Positions 19,596-27,464 of a stretch of 64,000 nucleotides of DNA are shown here, piece by piece. The notes beneath the pieces are model-generated. The model made no database searches, was not told the origin of the DNA, and saw only the letters and a program-made list of their open reading frames with translations. Position numbers and translations under genes: made by a program. This DNA is from Campylobacter sp. MIT 99-7217. GTDB lineage: Bacteria; Campylobacterota; Campylobacteria; Campylobacterales; Campylobacteraceae. Position 1 is the first letter of the stretch; each line of letters opens with the position of its first letter. The DNA lies in NCBI RefSeq assembly GCF_006864365.1, contig NZ_QHLJ01000004.1, positions 1 through 64,000 on the forward strand, written 5' to 3'.

Positions 19596-21837
19596 TTTTA
19601 CCCCAATTTATATTATATTCTTTTAAAAAGTCTTTAAAATGCGAGGCTATGCCCTTTTGCTTTAAAAACTCTTTGCCGTCCTTTTCCTCATATATATCTA
19701 TAAAGTCATTTGGCACATTAGCCCCTGTTTCACCTGTGCTAGTAATACCTGCAAAATCAGCTTCTGCCATAAAGATAGGATAGTCAAAATCTTCTTTTGT
19801 CTTTTGTAAAGCCTCATTATTTATAGAATCTTTTAGCTCTTTTAGCTCTTTTTTAGCCCTCTTTTTATCCTCGCTTGTGTATTTGCTTTCCTCTCCTTTT
19901 GCTCTACGATAATTTATGATAGCTTCTAAATTTAGCAAGCTTTTTTCGTGTTTAGATTCTAAAATTGCCTTGTTTTGCTCTAAAAGTTCATTATATCTTT
20001 CTTGTTCTTCTTTGCTAAATTTTTGTAAAAATAAAATGGAGCATTTTACAGATGCCTTAGCACTGATAAAGGTTTCAGTAGGCAAGGATATAACGGCTCT
20101 AAGATAGGCTTTGCCCTCTACAAATTTACGCACATAAGAAGCATTTGGTGTATTAAAAACGCCCTCTGGTAAGACTATGCCAAGCCTACCACTAGGCTTT
20201 AATAAATCAAGACAACGATTGATAAAAAGATGCTCAGTTTTATCACTTTGTAGATTTTCTTTAAGCTCAAAAAGTGAGGCTATGGGCTCTCCTATATTAT
20301 CCAAAATCTTTCTTTGTGCATTTTGATAAATTTCTTTGCCGTAAATTTTATAGTATTCTTCTATGTATTCTTCCTTGCCCTCTTTTGGTGCTAACTTGCC
20401 TTTAGAATCTAGCTTTAGCTGGGAATCTTTTTCTAAGATTTTTTCATCCTTTTCTACTTGGCTTCCAAAGGGTGGATTTGTAAGGATAATATCAAAGCGA
20501 TTTTCAAAGATACCATTGACATTTAAAAGTCCGTTGTGATGGTGAATTCCACCATGCCCGTCTCCGTGCATTATCATATTCATTTTAGAGGTCCTTGCCA
20601 TTCTATCATTTGCGTCAGTGCCGAAAATACAAGAATTAGAAAGCTTAAAAAGCCTAGTGTTTTTGTTTTCATTATCTAGTTCTTTTTGTAATTCTTGCCA
20701 TTTTTCATTTAATTTTTTGCTTTCTTCTTGGCTTATTTCTTTTTTATTGCCTATCAAATTTAGCTTAAAATCTTCATATTGATTAATCAAATCTTTTTGT
20801 ATATCTTCTTTAATCTTACTAAAGATTCTAATCAAAAAGCCCCCACTGCCACTAGCAGGATCACAACATATCTCATTTTCCCTTGGGTTTATCATCTCTA
20901 TCATAAAATCTACCACACTTCTAGGGGTAAAAAACTGCCCTAACTCACCTCTTAAGGTAGAGCCTAAAAATTTCTCAAAGGCTATGCCCTTAATATCTGT
21001 TGAGGTAAGGGATAAGTTGTATTTTTCAAGCTCTTCAACTATGCGTAAAATGGTGCTTTCTTTTAGCTTTATTTTTTCATTTACTTCAAAAATTTCATCT
21101 TTGGCAAAAACTTTTTTGGTTTGAGAAAAAAGCGATTCTAAGGGATTAACATTAAATTTTTTAGCTTCTTCAAAATATTGGACTGTAAATTTATTTTCTT
21201 TTTTACCCTTTAATAAGTCTCTTTCTACATACACTTTCATAAATAAAATTTTAGAAATCTCATCAAAGGCTTCAGTGGGAGCAAGTTTGTCCATATTTCT
21301 TATGATATTGTGGCATTTGTGTAGTTTTGTAGCAAATTCATCCTCTTTAAAGGCGACTAAATCATTAAAAAGCTTTTCAATTTCTTCTTTACTTGCCTTG
21401 TTTTCAGGGATATTTGAAATCTCTTGTCTGTGTCCTGGCACTTTATCTTCTAATATACGCCAAAATCTAGTCTCGTAGCTATTGTGCGTTATAAAAAAGG
21501 GAGCACCAAGTGTTCTAGCATAGCTCTCACCTTGGGCATAATCATCTTCACTAATGCGGATATTATCAGCCTTGCATTCTACTACTATAAATGGGAGCCT
21601 ATTAGTTTGCTTATCCTCTATACTTTGCCATATCACTATATCAGCTCTTGTTGTGCCTTTGCCATACTTTGTTTTTACTTCCTCATCCATTTGAGCTAGG
21701 TCGTATTTGTAGTTATTTACGAGGGTAAGAACGAATTTTTGCCTGATTATTTCTTCTGGAGTAGCCACTAGGTATTTAGCTCTTATGTGCGAGTAAATCT
21801 TACCCTCTTTATTAAATTTTAATTCAAGTTGTGTCAT
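19588..21837 (-). CDS. fused restriction endonuclease-N6-adenine methyltransferase (BcgI-like / type IIG-IIB)
   Basis: The 749-residue protein has an N-terminal HSDR_N-like nuclease domain (about 25-130) with a PD-(D/E)xK layout: Asp66 in RADIVIW and ECK at 87-89. A helical region is followed by an HsdM-type methylase: ELGQFFTPRSVVDFM at 298-312, motif I DPASGSGGFL at 326-335, and motif IV NPPF at 454-457. There is no helicase-type HsdR gene in the cassette. Together with the adjacent HsdS this resembles the A+B subunit design of BcgI rather than a classical type I enzyme. It is the first gene of the minus-strand run, and 221 bases of AT-rich sequence separate it from the divergent surE. A MunI- or EcoKI-like three-gene system is unlikely here. 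Confidence 0.85.
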   Translation of the reverse strand: MTQLELKFNKEGKIYSHIRAKYLVATPEEIIRQKFVLTLVNNYKYDLAQMDEEVKTKYGKGTTRADIVIWQSIEDKQTNRLPFIVVECKADNIRISEDDYAQGESYARTLGAPFFITHNSYETRFWRILEDKVPGHRQEISNIPENKASKEEIEKLFNDLVAFKEDEFATKLHKCHNIIRNMDKLAPTEAFDEISKILFMKVYVERDLLKGKKENKFTVQYFEEAKKFNVNPLESLFSQTKKVFAKDEIFEVNEKIKLKESTILRIVEELEKYNLSLTSTDIKGIAFEKFLGSTLRGELGQFFTPRSVVDFMIEMINPRENEICCDPASGSGGFLIRIFSKIKEDIQKDLINQYEDFKLNLIGNKKEISQEESKKLNEKWQELQKELDNENKNTRLFKLSNSCIFGTDANDRMARTSKMNMIMHGDGHGGIHHHNGLLNVNGIFENRFDIILTNPPFGSQVEKDEKILEKDSQLKLDSKGKLAPKEGKEEYIEEYYKIYGKEIYQNAQRKILDNIGEPIASLFELKENLQSDKTEHLFINRCLDLLKPSGRLGIVLPEGVFNTPNASYVRKFVEGKAYLRAVISLPTETFISAKASVKCSILFLQKFSKEEQERYNELLEQNKAILESKHEKSLLNLEAIINYRRAKGEESKYTSEDKKRAKKELKELKDSINNEALQKTKEDFDYPIFMAEADFAGITSTGETGANVPNDFIDIYEEKDGKEFLKQKGIASHFKDFLKEYNINWGKNE

Positions 21838-22058
21838 CTTGATACCTTTGCTTAATGTTTAATTTATTTTATAATGAACTTAATTAAAAATTTTAAAATA
21901 TTTTATCAAATTATAGCAACCCAAAACTCATAATGCTTTTCTTAAATACCATATTTTACCTTAATTTTTAACTTTCATAACGCTTCCTTTTACAAAAACA
22001 TTTAAAATTTTCAAAGAATTTTATGTTAGAATTTAGCTTCATTTTTAAGGAAAATTTA

Positions 22059-22838
22059 ATGAAAGAAATTTTGATCACAAATGATGACGGCTTTGAAAGC
22101 GAGGGGCTTAGAAAGCTTGTTAAAATGCTTAGAAAAGAGTTTAAGGCAAAGGTTACGGTTGTCGCTCCAGCTAGTGAAAAATCAGCTTGCTCGCACTCTA
22201 TCACACTTACTAAACCGCTTAAATTTGTAAAGGTTGGAAAAAGATTTTACAAGCTTGATGATGGCACGCCAAGTGATTGTATTTACCTTGCTTTGCATGC
22301 TCTTTATAAAACGCGTTTGCCTGATCTTGTGATAAGCGGTATCAACAAAGGGGCAAATGTAGGCGAGGATATCACCTATTCAGGCACTTGTGCTGGGGCT
22401 ATGGAAGCTGTTTTGCAAGGAATTCCAGCCCTTGCCTTGTCGCAGTTTTATACAGCAAAAGAAAAGGAATTTGACTTTAAAAACGCCTTAAAAATCACCA
22501 AAAAAATCGTAAAAAAGATCTTTAATGAAGGCTTTGTGCTGGGTAAAAAAGAGTTTTTAAATGTCAATTTTCCCTCCGCAAAGAGCGAATTTAAGGGTAT
22601 AAAAGTTTGCAAGGCAGGAAAAAGAGTGTATAACTATAAAGCAAGCTCAAATGTCAATCCTAGGGGCGTTGAGTATTTTTGGCTTGCTGCTGCTGATCTT
22701 GATCATATCGATGAAAAAGATAGTGATATAAGCTTGCTTAAAAAAGGCTATGCGACCATAACGCCCATAATGCTTGATCTTACGGCTTATGAAAGGATAA
22801 AAAGCGTTAAAAAATGGCTAGGACTTGATGATGAATGA
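22059..22838 (+). CDS. surE: 5'-nucleotidase SurE
   Basis: SurE dephosphorylates nucleoside 5'- and 3'-monophosphates and supports stationary-phase survival. The metal site ITNDDGFESEGL lies at residues 5-16, and SGINKGANVGEDITYSGTCA is the family-specific central block. I chose the ATG at 22059, preceded by AAGGAAA, giving 259 residues; a longer in-frame start at 22023 would add 12 unconserved residues. It starts the plus-strand run surE-tcdA-bla and is divergent from the restriction cassette. Confidence 0.93.
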   Translation: MKEILITNDDGFESEGLRKLVKMLRKEFKAKVTVVAPASEKSACSHSITLTKPLKFVKVGKRFYKLDDGTPSDCIYLALHALYKTRLPDLVISGINKGANVGEDITYSGTCAGAMEAVLQGIPALALSQFYTAKEKEFDFKNALKITKKIVKKIFNEGFVLGKKEFLNVNFPSAKSEFKGIKVCKAGKRVYNYKASSNVNPRGVEYFWLAAADLDHIDEKDSDISLLKKGYATITPIMLDLTAYERIKSVKKWLGLDDE

Positions 22839-23493
22839 CAGATACACCCGTGTAAAATGGCTCATCGGCGAGGATAAATTTCAAAAGCTTGGTCAAATGA
22901 AAGTCCTAGTTTGTGGGCTTGGTGGCGTTGGTGGGATCTGTGTGGATACGCTTTTTCGCACGGGTTTTAAGGATTTTACCCTCATTGACGCTGATAAATT
23001 CGAGCTTACGAACCAAAACCGCCAGCTTCATAGTGAATTTATAGATGAGGCAAAGGCTGAGGTTTTTGAGCGAATTTATGGAGCAAATGCCAAGGTAAAG
23101 GGCATTGTGAGTAAGATCGATACGCAGTTTTTGCAAGGTTTTGATCTAAGCAAATTTGATCTTGTTATCGATGCGATCGATGATATCCCTGCAAAAGTAG
23201 CCCTAGCACACGCGATAAATTTTAAACAACAAATTTTCATCAGTGCCACAGGTGGAGCTAGAAAGCTTGATCCAACGCGTATCAAAACAGCTTCGATCTT
23301 CAAAACGCACGGCGATGCCTTGGCTAAAAAATTCCGCTATGAGCTTAGGAAAAGTGGCTTTAGGGGCGATTTTGATGTGGTTTTTTCAGACGAGGAAGCA
23401 CATTGTAAGGATCTTGGCTCTTTTATGGGCGTTACGGCTTCTTTTGGACTAGCTTTGGCGAGTTTAGCCTTAAAAAAAGTGCTTGAAAAATGA
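22831..23493 (+). CDS. tcdA: tRNA threonylcarbamoyladenosine dehydratase (TcdA/CsdL, ThiF-MoeB family)
   Basis: An E1-like adenylating enzyme. It shows the ATP-binding CGLGGVGGICVDTL, then NQNRQLHSEF, VIDAIDDIPAKVAL, ATGGARKLDPTRI and DVVFSDE. The order of these blocks matches TcdA, which cyclises t6A at position 37 of ANN-decoding tRNAs. From memory the C. jejuni copy is annotated only as MoeB/ThiF family. The start is ambiguous: TTG 22825, ATG 22828 and ATG 22831 are consecutive, and 22831 has the best spacing from AGGA. It overlaps surE and the following beta-lactamase gene. Confidence 0.8.
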   Translation: MNDRYTRVKWLIGEDKFQKLGQMKVLVCGLGGVGGICVDTLFRTGFKDFTLIDADKFELTNQNRQLHSEFIDEAKAEVFERIYGANAKVKGIVSKIDTQFLQGFDLSKFDLVIDAIDDIPAKVALAHAINFKQQIFISATGGARKLDPTRIKTASIFKTHGDALAKKFRYELRKSGFRGDFDVVFSDEEAHCKDLGSFMGVTASFGLALASLALKKVLEK

Positions 23494-24230
23494 ATTTAGC
23501 TTTCAAAAAAATTTTTATTTTTTTATTATTTTTAAGCGTTTTAAAAGCTGATGAGAATTTAAAAGATCTTTTTAAGGATATGAATTTAAGCGGCGTTTTA
23601 ATAAGTTTTGATGGACTAAGCTATAAAAGTAATGATTTTAAAAGGGCAAATCAAGCCTTTAGTCCTGCTTCGACCTTTAAAATCGCAAACGCACTCATCG
23701 CCCTTGATAATGGCGTTATAAAAGACGCTAACGAGGTTTTTTATATTTATAAGGGCGAAAAGGTTTTTTTACAAAGTTGGGCGCAAGATGCAAATTTAAG
23801 CACCGCTATGAAAAACTCGGCTGTGCCAGCTTTTAAAGAGCTTGCTAGAAAAATCGGACTTAAAAAGATGAAAGAAGGGCTTAAAAAGCTTGCTTATGGC
23901 AATGAAAAAATAAGCTTGATTGATGAGTTTTGGCTTGATGATAGTTTGAAAATTTCGGCAAAAGAGCAGGTGGATATGCTTTTTGCTTTGATGAGACTTG
24001 ATTTGCCTTTTTCTAAGAAAGCTCAAGAAGAGGTGATAAAAACTCTTGAGTTAAAGAGCGGAATTTACGCAAAAACGGGTTTTAATGACAAAATAGGCCT
24101 CGCTTGGATAATAGGCTTCGTAAAGCAAAAAAAGCTTGCCTTTGCGATGAATTTAGACATCAAAGACTTCGAAGACTTGCCAAAGAGAGAACTTTTGCTT
24201 GAAAACGCATTACAATATAAATACTTTTAA
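23490..24230 (+). CDS. class D (OXA-type) beta-lactamase
   Basis: The 246-residue protein has a signal peptide ending near Ala20 and all class D active-site motifs: STFK at 61-64 (nucleophile Ser61, carbamylated Lys64), SAV at 110-112, YGN at 136-138, and KTG at 195-197. SWAQD and FWLDDSLKISA resemble the OXA-61 group of Campylobacter, but the sequence is clearly divergent and I give no allele. The ATG overlaps the tcdA stop codon, so expression probably depends on read-through from surE-tcdA; no separate promoter is evident. It should be exported to the periplasm. Confidence 0.9.
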   Translation: MNLAFKKIFIFLLFLSVLKADENLKDLFKDMNLSGVLISFDGLSYKSNDFKRANQAFSPASTFKIANALIALDNGVIKDANEVFYIYKGEKVFLQSWAQDANLSTAMKNSAVPAFKELARKIGLKKMKEGLKKLAYGNEKISLIDEFWLDDSLKISAKEQVDMLFALMRLDLPFSKKAQEEVIKTLELKSGIYAKTGFNDKIGLAWIIGFVKQKKLAFAMNLDIKDFEDLPKRELLLENALQYKYF

Positions 24231-24234
24231 AAGC

Positions 24235-25095
24235 CTACAAAGATAAATTCCTAGCCTTATAAAACTCACATTTTTGACAAAGTTCTTCAAGCAAAATACC
24301 CCTTTTAAAGCCCTCTTTCATTTTTACAAATCTTGGCTTTAAGCTTAGCTCTTCTAGGCTGTTTTCAAAGATATTTCCAAGATTTATTTGTCCAGCACTA
24401 TCCAAACAGCAAGGCACTAAGATCCCATTGCTAAGCACTCCAAGCTGTTTTGAAAGAGCATGACAAGAGCCTGTTGTTTTGATCTTTTTAGAGTTTAAAC
24501 TAGCCCATTTAAAAAGCCTTGCTTGGTGTAAAAAAATCTTTCTAGCAAGGCGGTTTTGCCTAGCCTCCTTGTCTATTTTTAGCTTAAAATGCTCTTCTAA
24601 AAGCTTATAAATTGGCTCATTTTGCAAGGGACTTTGAAAATTGGGCTTTAAATTCCATAGTCTAAGATTAATAAAGCTTTGCTTTTTTAAGCTTATATGT
24701 TTATCGCAAAGTTCTAAAATAGGGCTAAAATAAGCTTCAAATTTAAGCTTTTTTTGACTTAAAAAGGACATTAAGGAAAGATTAATTTGCCTGATATTAT
24801 CAAATTCTAAAAGTAAGGCTTGATTTTTTTTGCTCAAATAAAAGCCACTTGTGGTAAGTTCTAGCTTCATCTTATAAGCTCTTGCTATGTTTAAATACTG
24901 CTCTAAATTTTCCAAGATCAAAGGATCGCCAAGTAGATGAAAGGTAAAAAGCCTCGCTTTGTTGTGGATTTTCCTTGCTAAATTTTCAAAATCATCAAGG
25001 CTCATAACACCCCTAAGTGCCTTAACACTAGGGCAAAAAGAGCATTCAAGTCCGCAAATATCACTAAGTTCTATATAAATTTTTTGAAATTTCAT
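24235..25095 (-). CDS. radical SAM/SPASM-domain protein of unknown substrate
   Basis: The N-terminal CGLECSFC (Cys14, Cys18, Cys21) is the radical SAM CxxxCxxC motif for a 4Fe-4S cluster. A C-terminal cysteine set (CC in LVPCCLD and CQKC near the end) indicates a SPASM-like auxiliary cluster. Such proteins often modify peptides or act as maturases, but no precursor peptide gene is seen nearby. The start lies 32 bases inside the 3' end of mutY, an unusually long overlap that implies coupling. Length is 286 residues. Confidence 0.8.
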   Translation of the reverse strand: MKFQKIYIELSDICGLECSFCPSVKALRGVMSLDDFENLARKIHNKARLFTFHLLGDPLILENLEQYLNIARAYKMKLELTTSGFYLSKKNQALLLEFDNIRQINLSLMSFLSQKKLKFEAYFSPILELCDKHISLKKQSFINLRLWNLKPNFQSPLQNEPIYKLLEEHFKLKIDKEARQNRLARKIFLHQARLFKWASLNSKKIKTTGSCHALSKQLGVLSNGILVPCCLDSAGQINLGNIFENSLEELSLKPRFVKMKEGFKRGILLEELCQKCEFYKARNLSL

Positions 25096-26122
25096 CTTTT
25101 TTAAATAGCTCCAAAGCCTTTAAACTTAAATTTGAAAGGGCTAGCTTTTGTAAATCTTGCACCCTTTTAAACTCATATCTTTGATCCCTTTCTTTCAAAA
25201 TTTGATAAAAAATCTTCACATTAAGCTTAAATTTAGTATAGCTATGCTTAAACTGGGCTAAAAGGCTCATATCTTCAAGCTCGCAGTTTTCAAGCCTATC
25301 AAAGGGGAAATTATACAAATTTTTATACAAGGCTTCCTTACTTTTTAATACAGCAATTTTATCCTCAAAATTTAAGATAAACAAGGCAAGATCTAAATTT
25401 TCATAATTTTTTTTCTTGCTTTGTGGATAGCTTAAGGGCTCATTTTTACCCTTGCAAGCTTCATTTAGGGGACAAAGCTTACACTGAGCTTTTTTAGGCG
25501 TGCAAATCAAAGCTCCTATATCAAGTAAGGCTTGGTTATGATCAAAGGCATTTTTGGGATTTAAAAGCTCATCAGCTCTTGCTTGAAGCTCTTTTAAGCT
25601 TGGATTTTCAAGGGCAAAAAAGCGACTTAAAACACGGCTAATATTACCATCAACAAAGCCTAAAGCCTCTTCATAAGCAAAACAAGCAATAGCCCTTGCT
25701 GTGTAAGAGCCTATCCCACTTAGCCTTTCAAGCTCTTTAAGCTCCTTAGGAAGCTTGGCTTTGAAATTTAACACACAAGTTTTTGCACATTTTTTTAAAT
25801 TCCTTGCTCTGTGATAATAACCAAGCCCTTGCCAAGCCTTTAAAAGCCTTTGTTCATCAGCTTTTGCTAGGCTTTTTAGGTTTGGAAATTCTTCTAAAAA
25901 GGGGAAATAAAAATGCTCTAAGACCCTTTTAACCTGAGTTTGCTGAAGCATAATCTCGCTAATATAAACAAGATAGGCTCTATCAAGCTTATCAAAGGCT
26001 TTTAACTTAGGATCTAAAAATTTTTTCCCTTTTTTTCTTGCTAAATAACGCCAAGGAAGTTCTTTGCGTCCGTTTTTTTCATACCAAGATAAAATTTTTT
26101 CTTGCAAAAGCTCTAAGTTCAT
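25064..26122 (-). CDS. mutY: A/G-specific adenine DNA glycosylase
   Basis: MutY removes adenine mispaired with 8-oxoguanine. Visible are SEIMLQQTQV at 55-64 with catalytic Glu56, the helix-hairpin-helix LSGIGSYTARAI, catalytic Asp158 in VDGNISRVL, and the iron-sulfur loop C207-x6-C214-x2-C217-x5-C223. A NUDIX-like C-terminal region follows. A lysine-rich stretch at about 28-48 looks like an insertion between PWR and the catalytic helix relative to the E. coli layout. Length is 352 residues. Confidence 0.92.
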   Translation of the reverse strand: MNLELLQEKILSWYEKNGRKELPWRYLARKKGKKFLDPKLKAFDKLDRAYLVYISEIMLQQTQVKRVLEHFYFPFLEEFPNLKSLAKADEQRLLKAWQGLGYYHRARNLKKCAKTCVLNFKAKLPKELKELERLSGIGSYTARAIACFAYEEALGFVDGNISRVLSRFFALENPSLKELQARADELLNPKNAFDHNQALLDIGALICTPKKAQCKLCPLNEACKGKNEPLSYPQSKKKNYENLDLALFILNFEDKIAVLKSKEALYKNLYNFPFDRLENCELEDMSLLAQFKHSYTKFKLNVKIFYQILKERDQRYEFKRVQDLQKLALSNLSLKALELFKKDEISKNLYRT

Positions 26123-26198
26123 TGAAATCCTAAAATAAAATTGTATTTTAAGTAAAAAGATATTAAAATGAGCTTTTATAAAATTCTAAGGAGTTGTA

Positions 26199-26981
26199 AT
26201 GATGGCTTTTTTAAAGGGTTTAGGGATAGGAATTTTGTGTCTTATAGCCTTTCTTGGTGGGCTTGTTTTTACTGAATTTGTTTTCAAAAAATCCCCACGC
26301 GATGATAGGCTAGTAGTTAATGAAGTTATCGAAAGCTCTTTAAATATCACTCCTAGCAACTTCACTTCGAATGTGGAATTTTCAGCAAGTGCATTTTTAA
26401 GCACAAAGGAAAATTTAAGCGGAAGCGAAAAAGCAGAAATCACAAAAGCATTCAATGCTATCTTAGATAGGGCTTCTAAGGATAAAATTTGTAGAGGTGG
26501 AAGCTATAGTGTAGAACCCACATTTTCTTATAAAGACGGCATTTCTATACCAAAAGGACAACGATTTAGTGCATATCTTAACTGCACGATCTCAAAAGAA
26601 CAACTTCAAATTTATAACACGCTTTTAAATGATATGGATAAAATCGCAACCCAAAGTAACTACATTACTATGTCTATACCTGCTTTAAAGGCGAGTTTTT
26701 CAGAACAAGACCTTAAACAAAGCGATGAAAAGCTCAAAGAAGAGCTGATCAAACAAGCTCAAGAAAAGGCAACTTATTTTTCAGAACTGACGCAAAAAGC
26801 TTGCACTTTGCAAAATTTAGAGCTTAGCTCAAATAGCCACAATATAGAGCCAAGAGTTCTTATGAGTTCAGCTAAGGCAAGTGGAATGAGCAATGATTCG
26901 TTTTCAAATGCCTTACCACTGGTTGATGAACAAACAAGAAAGGCTAATGCAAGCGTTCGCTATCTTTGTAAAAATCCCTAA
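26199..26981 (+). CDS. exported SIMPL-like (DUF541/YggE-type) protein
   Basis: The 260-residue protein starts with one hydrophobic segment (about 5-27) and is otherwise periplasmic. The stretch around LKEELIKQAQEKATYFSELTQ near residue 183 followed by CTLQNLEL resembles SIMPL-domain proteins, and in position it corresponds from memory to C. jejuni Cj1621 beside mutY. Function is unknown. An ATG three bases downstream is an equally good start; AAGGAG precedes both. Confidence 0.65.
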   Translation: MMAFLKGLGIGILCLIAFLGGLVFTEFVFKKSPRDDRLVVNEVIESSLNITPSNFTSNVEFSASAFLSTKENLSGSEKAEITKAFNAILDRASKDKICRGGSYSVEPTFSYKDGISIPKGQRFSAYLNCTISKEQLQIYNTLLNDMDKIATQSNYITMSIPALKASFSEQDLKQSDEKLKEELIKQAQEKATYFSELTQKACTLQNLELSSNSHNIEPRVLMSSAKASGMSNDSFSNALPLVDEQTRKANASVRYLCKNP

Positions 26982-27037
26982 AAACTTCAAATCTTTTTAA
27001 GAATATTTTGATACAATTCTAGTTTTTAAAGAAATTT

Positions 27038-27112
27038 GCGGGAATAGCTCAGGGGTAGAGCACAACCTTGCCAAGGTTGGGGTCGCGAGTTCGAATCTCG
27101 TTTCCCGCTCCA
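27038..27112 (+). tRNA. tRNA-Gly (GCC)
   Basis: The 75-base cloverleaf has acceptor GCGGGAA paired with TTCCCGC, anticodon loop TTGCCAA with GCC at 27070-27072, GTTCGAATC in the T arm, and an encoded CCA end. Confidence 0.95.
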
Positions 27113-27115
27113 CCT

Positions 27116-27204
27116 GCCCGGGTGGTGGAATTGGTAGACACAAGGGACTTAAAATCCCTCGGAATTTTTCTTCCGTGCCGGTTCAAGTCCGGCCTCGGGC
27201 ACCA
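27116..27204 (+). tRNA. tRNA-Leu (TAA)
   Basis: The class II tRNA is 89 bases long with a long variable arm. Acceptor GCCCGGG pairs with CTCGGGC. The anticodon loop CTTAAAA has TAA at 27150-27152. GTTCAAGTC forms the T loop, and CCA is encoded. It starts four bases after tRNA-Gly. Confidence 0.95.
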
Positions 27205-27219
27205 CTTTATGGTTATCAG

Positions 27220-27293
27220 GGCGACATAGCCAAGCGGTAAGGCATGGGCCTGCAAAGCCTTGATCCCCGGTTCAAATCCGGGTGTCGCCTCCA
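27220..27293 (+). tRNA. tRNA-Cys (GCA)
   Basis: Acceptor GGCGACA pairs with TGTCGCC. The anticodon loop CTGCAAA has GCA at 27252-27254. GTTCAAATC forms the T loop, and CCA is encoded. Confidence 0.95.
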
Positions 27294-27307
27294 AAAAGGC
27301 AAAATTA

Positions 27308-27395
27308 CGGGAGATGGCTGAGTGGTCGAAAGCGGCGGTCTTGAAAACCGTTGAGGGTAACACCTCCAGGGGTTCGAATCCCTTTCTCCCGGCCA
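27308..27395 (+). tRNA. tRNA-Ser (TGA)
   Basis: The class II tRNA is 88 bases long. Acceptor CGGGAGA pairs with TCTCCCG, discriminator G, encoded CCA. The anticodon loop CTTGAAA has TGA at 27342-27344. The variable arm is long, as expected for Ser. Confidence 0.95.
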
Positions 27396-27464
27396 CATTT
27401 GATAATGCCAAAACAATACACAAAGCCCAGATCAAAAATCCTTGTATTGTCTTAAAGAGCGAAG

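Noticed and set aside
16614-21837. Classical type I restriction system
   Set aside because: No helicase-type HsdR gene is present and the methylase carries its own nuclease domain.
27049-27435. Open frames of 66-128 codons on the minus strand across the tRNA cluster
   Set aside because: They run through four well-formed tRNA genes and have no ribosome site; GC-rich tRNA sequence creates spurious open frames.
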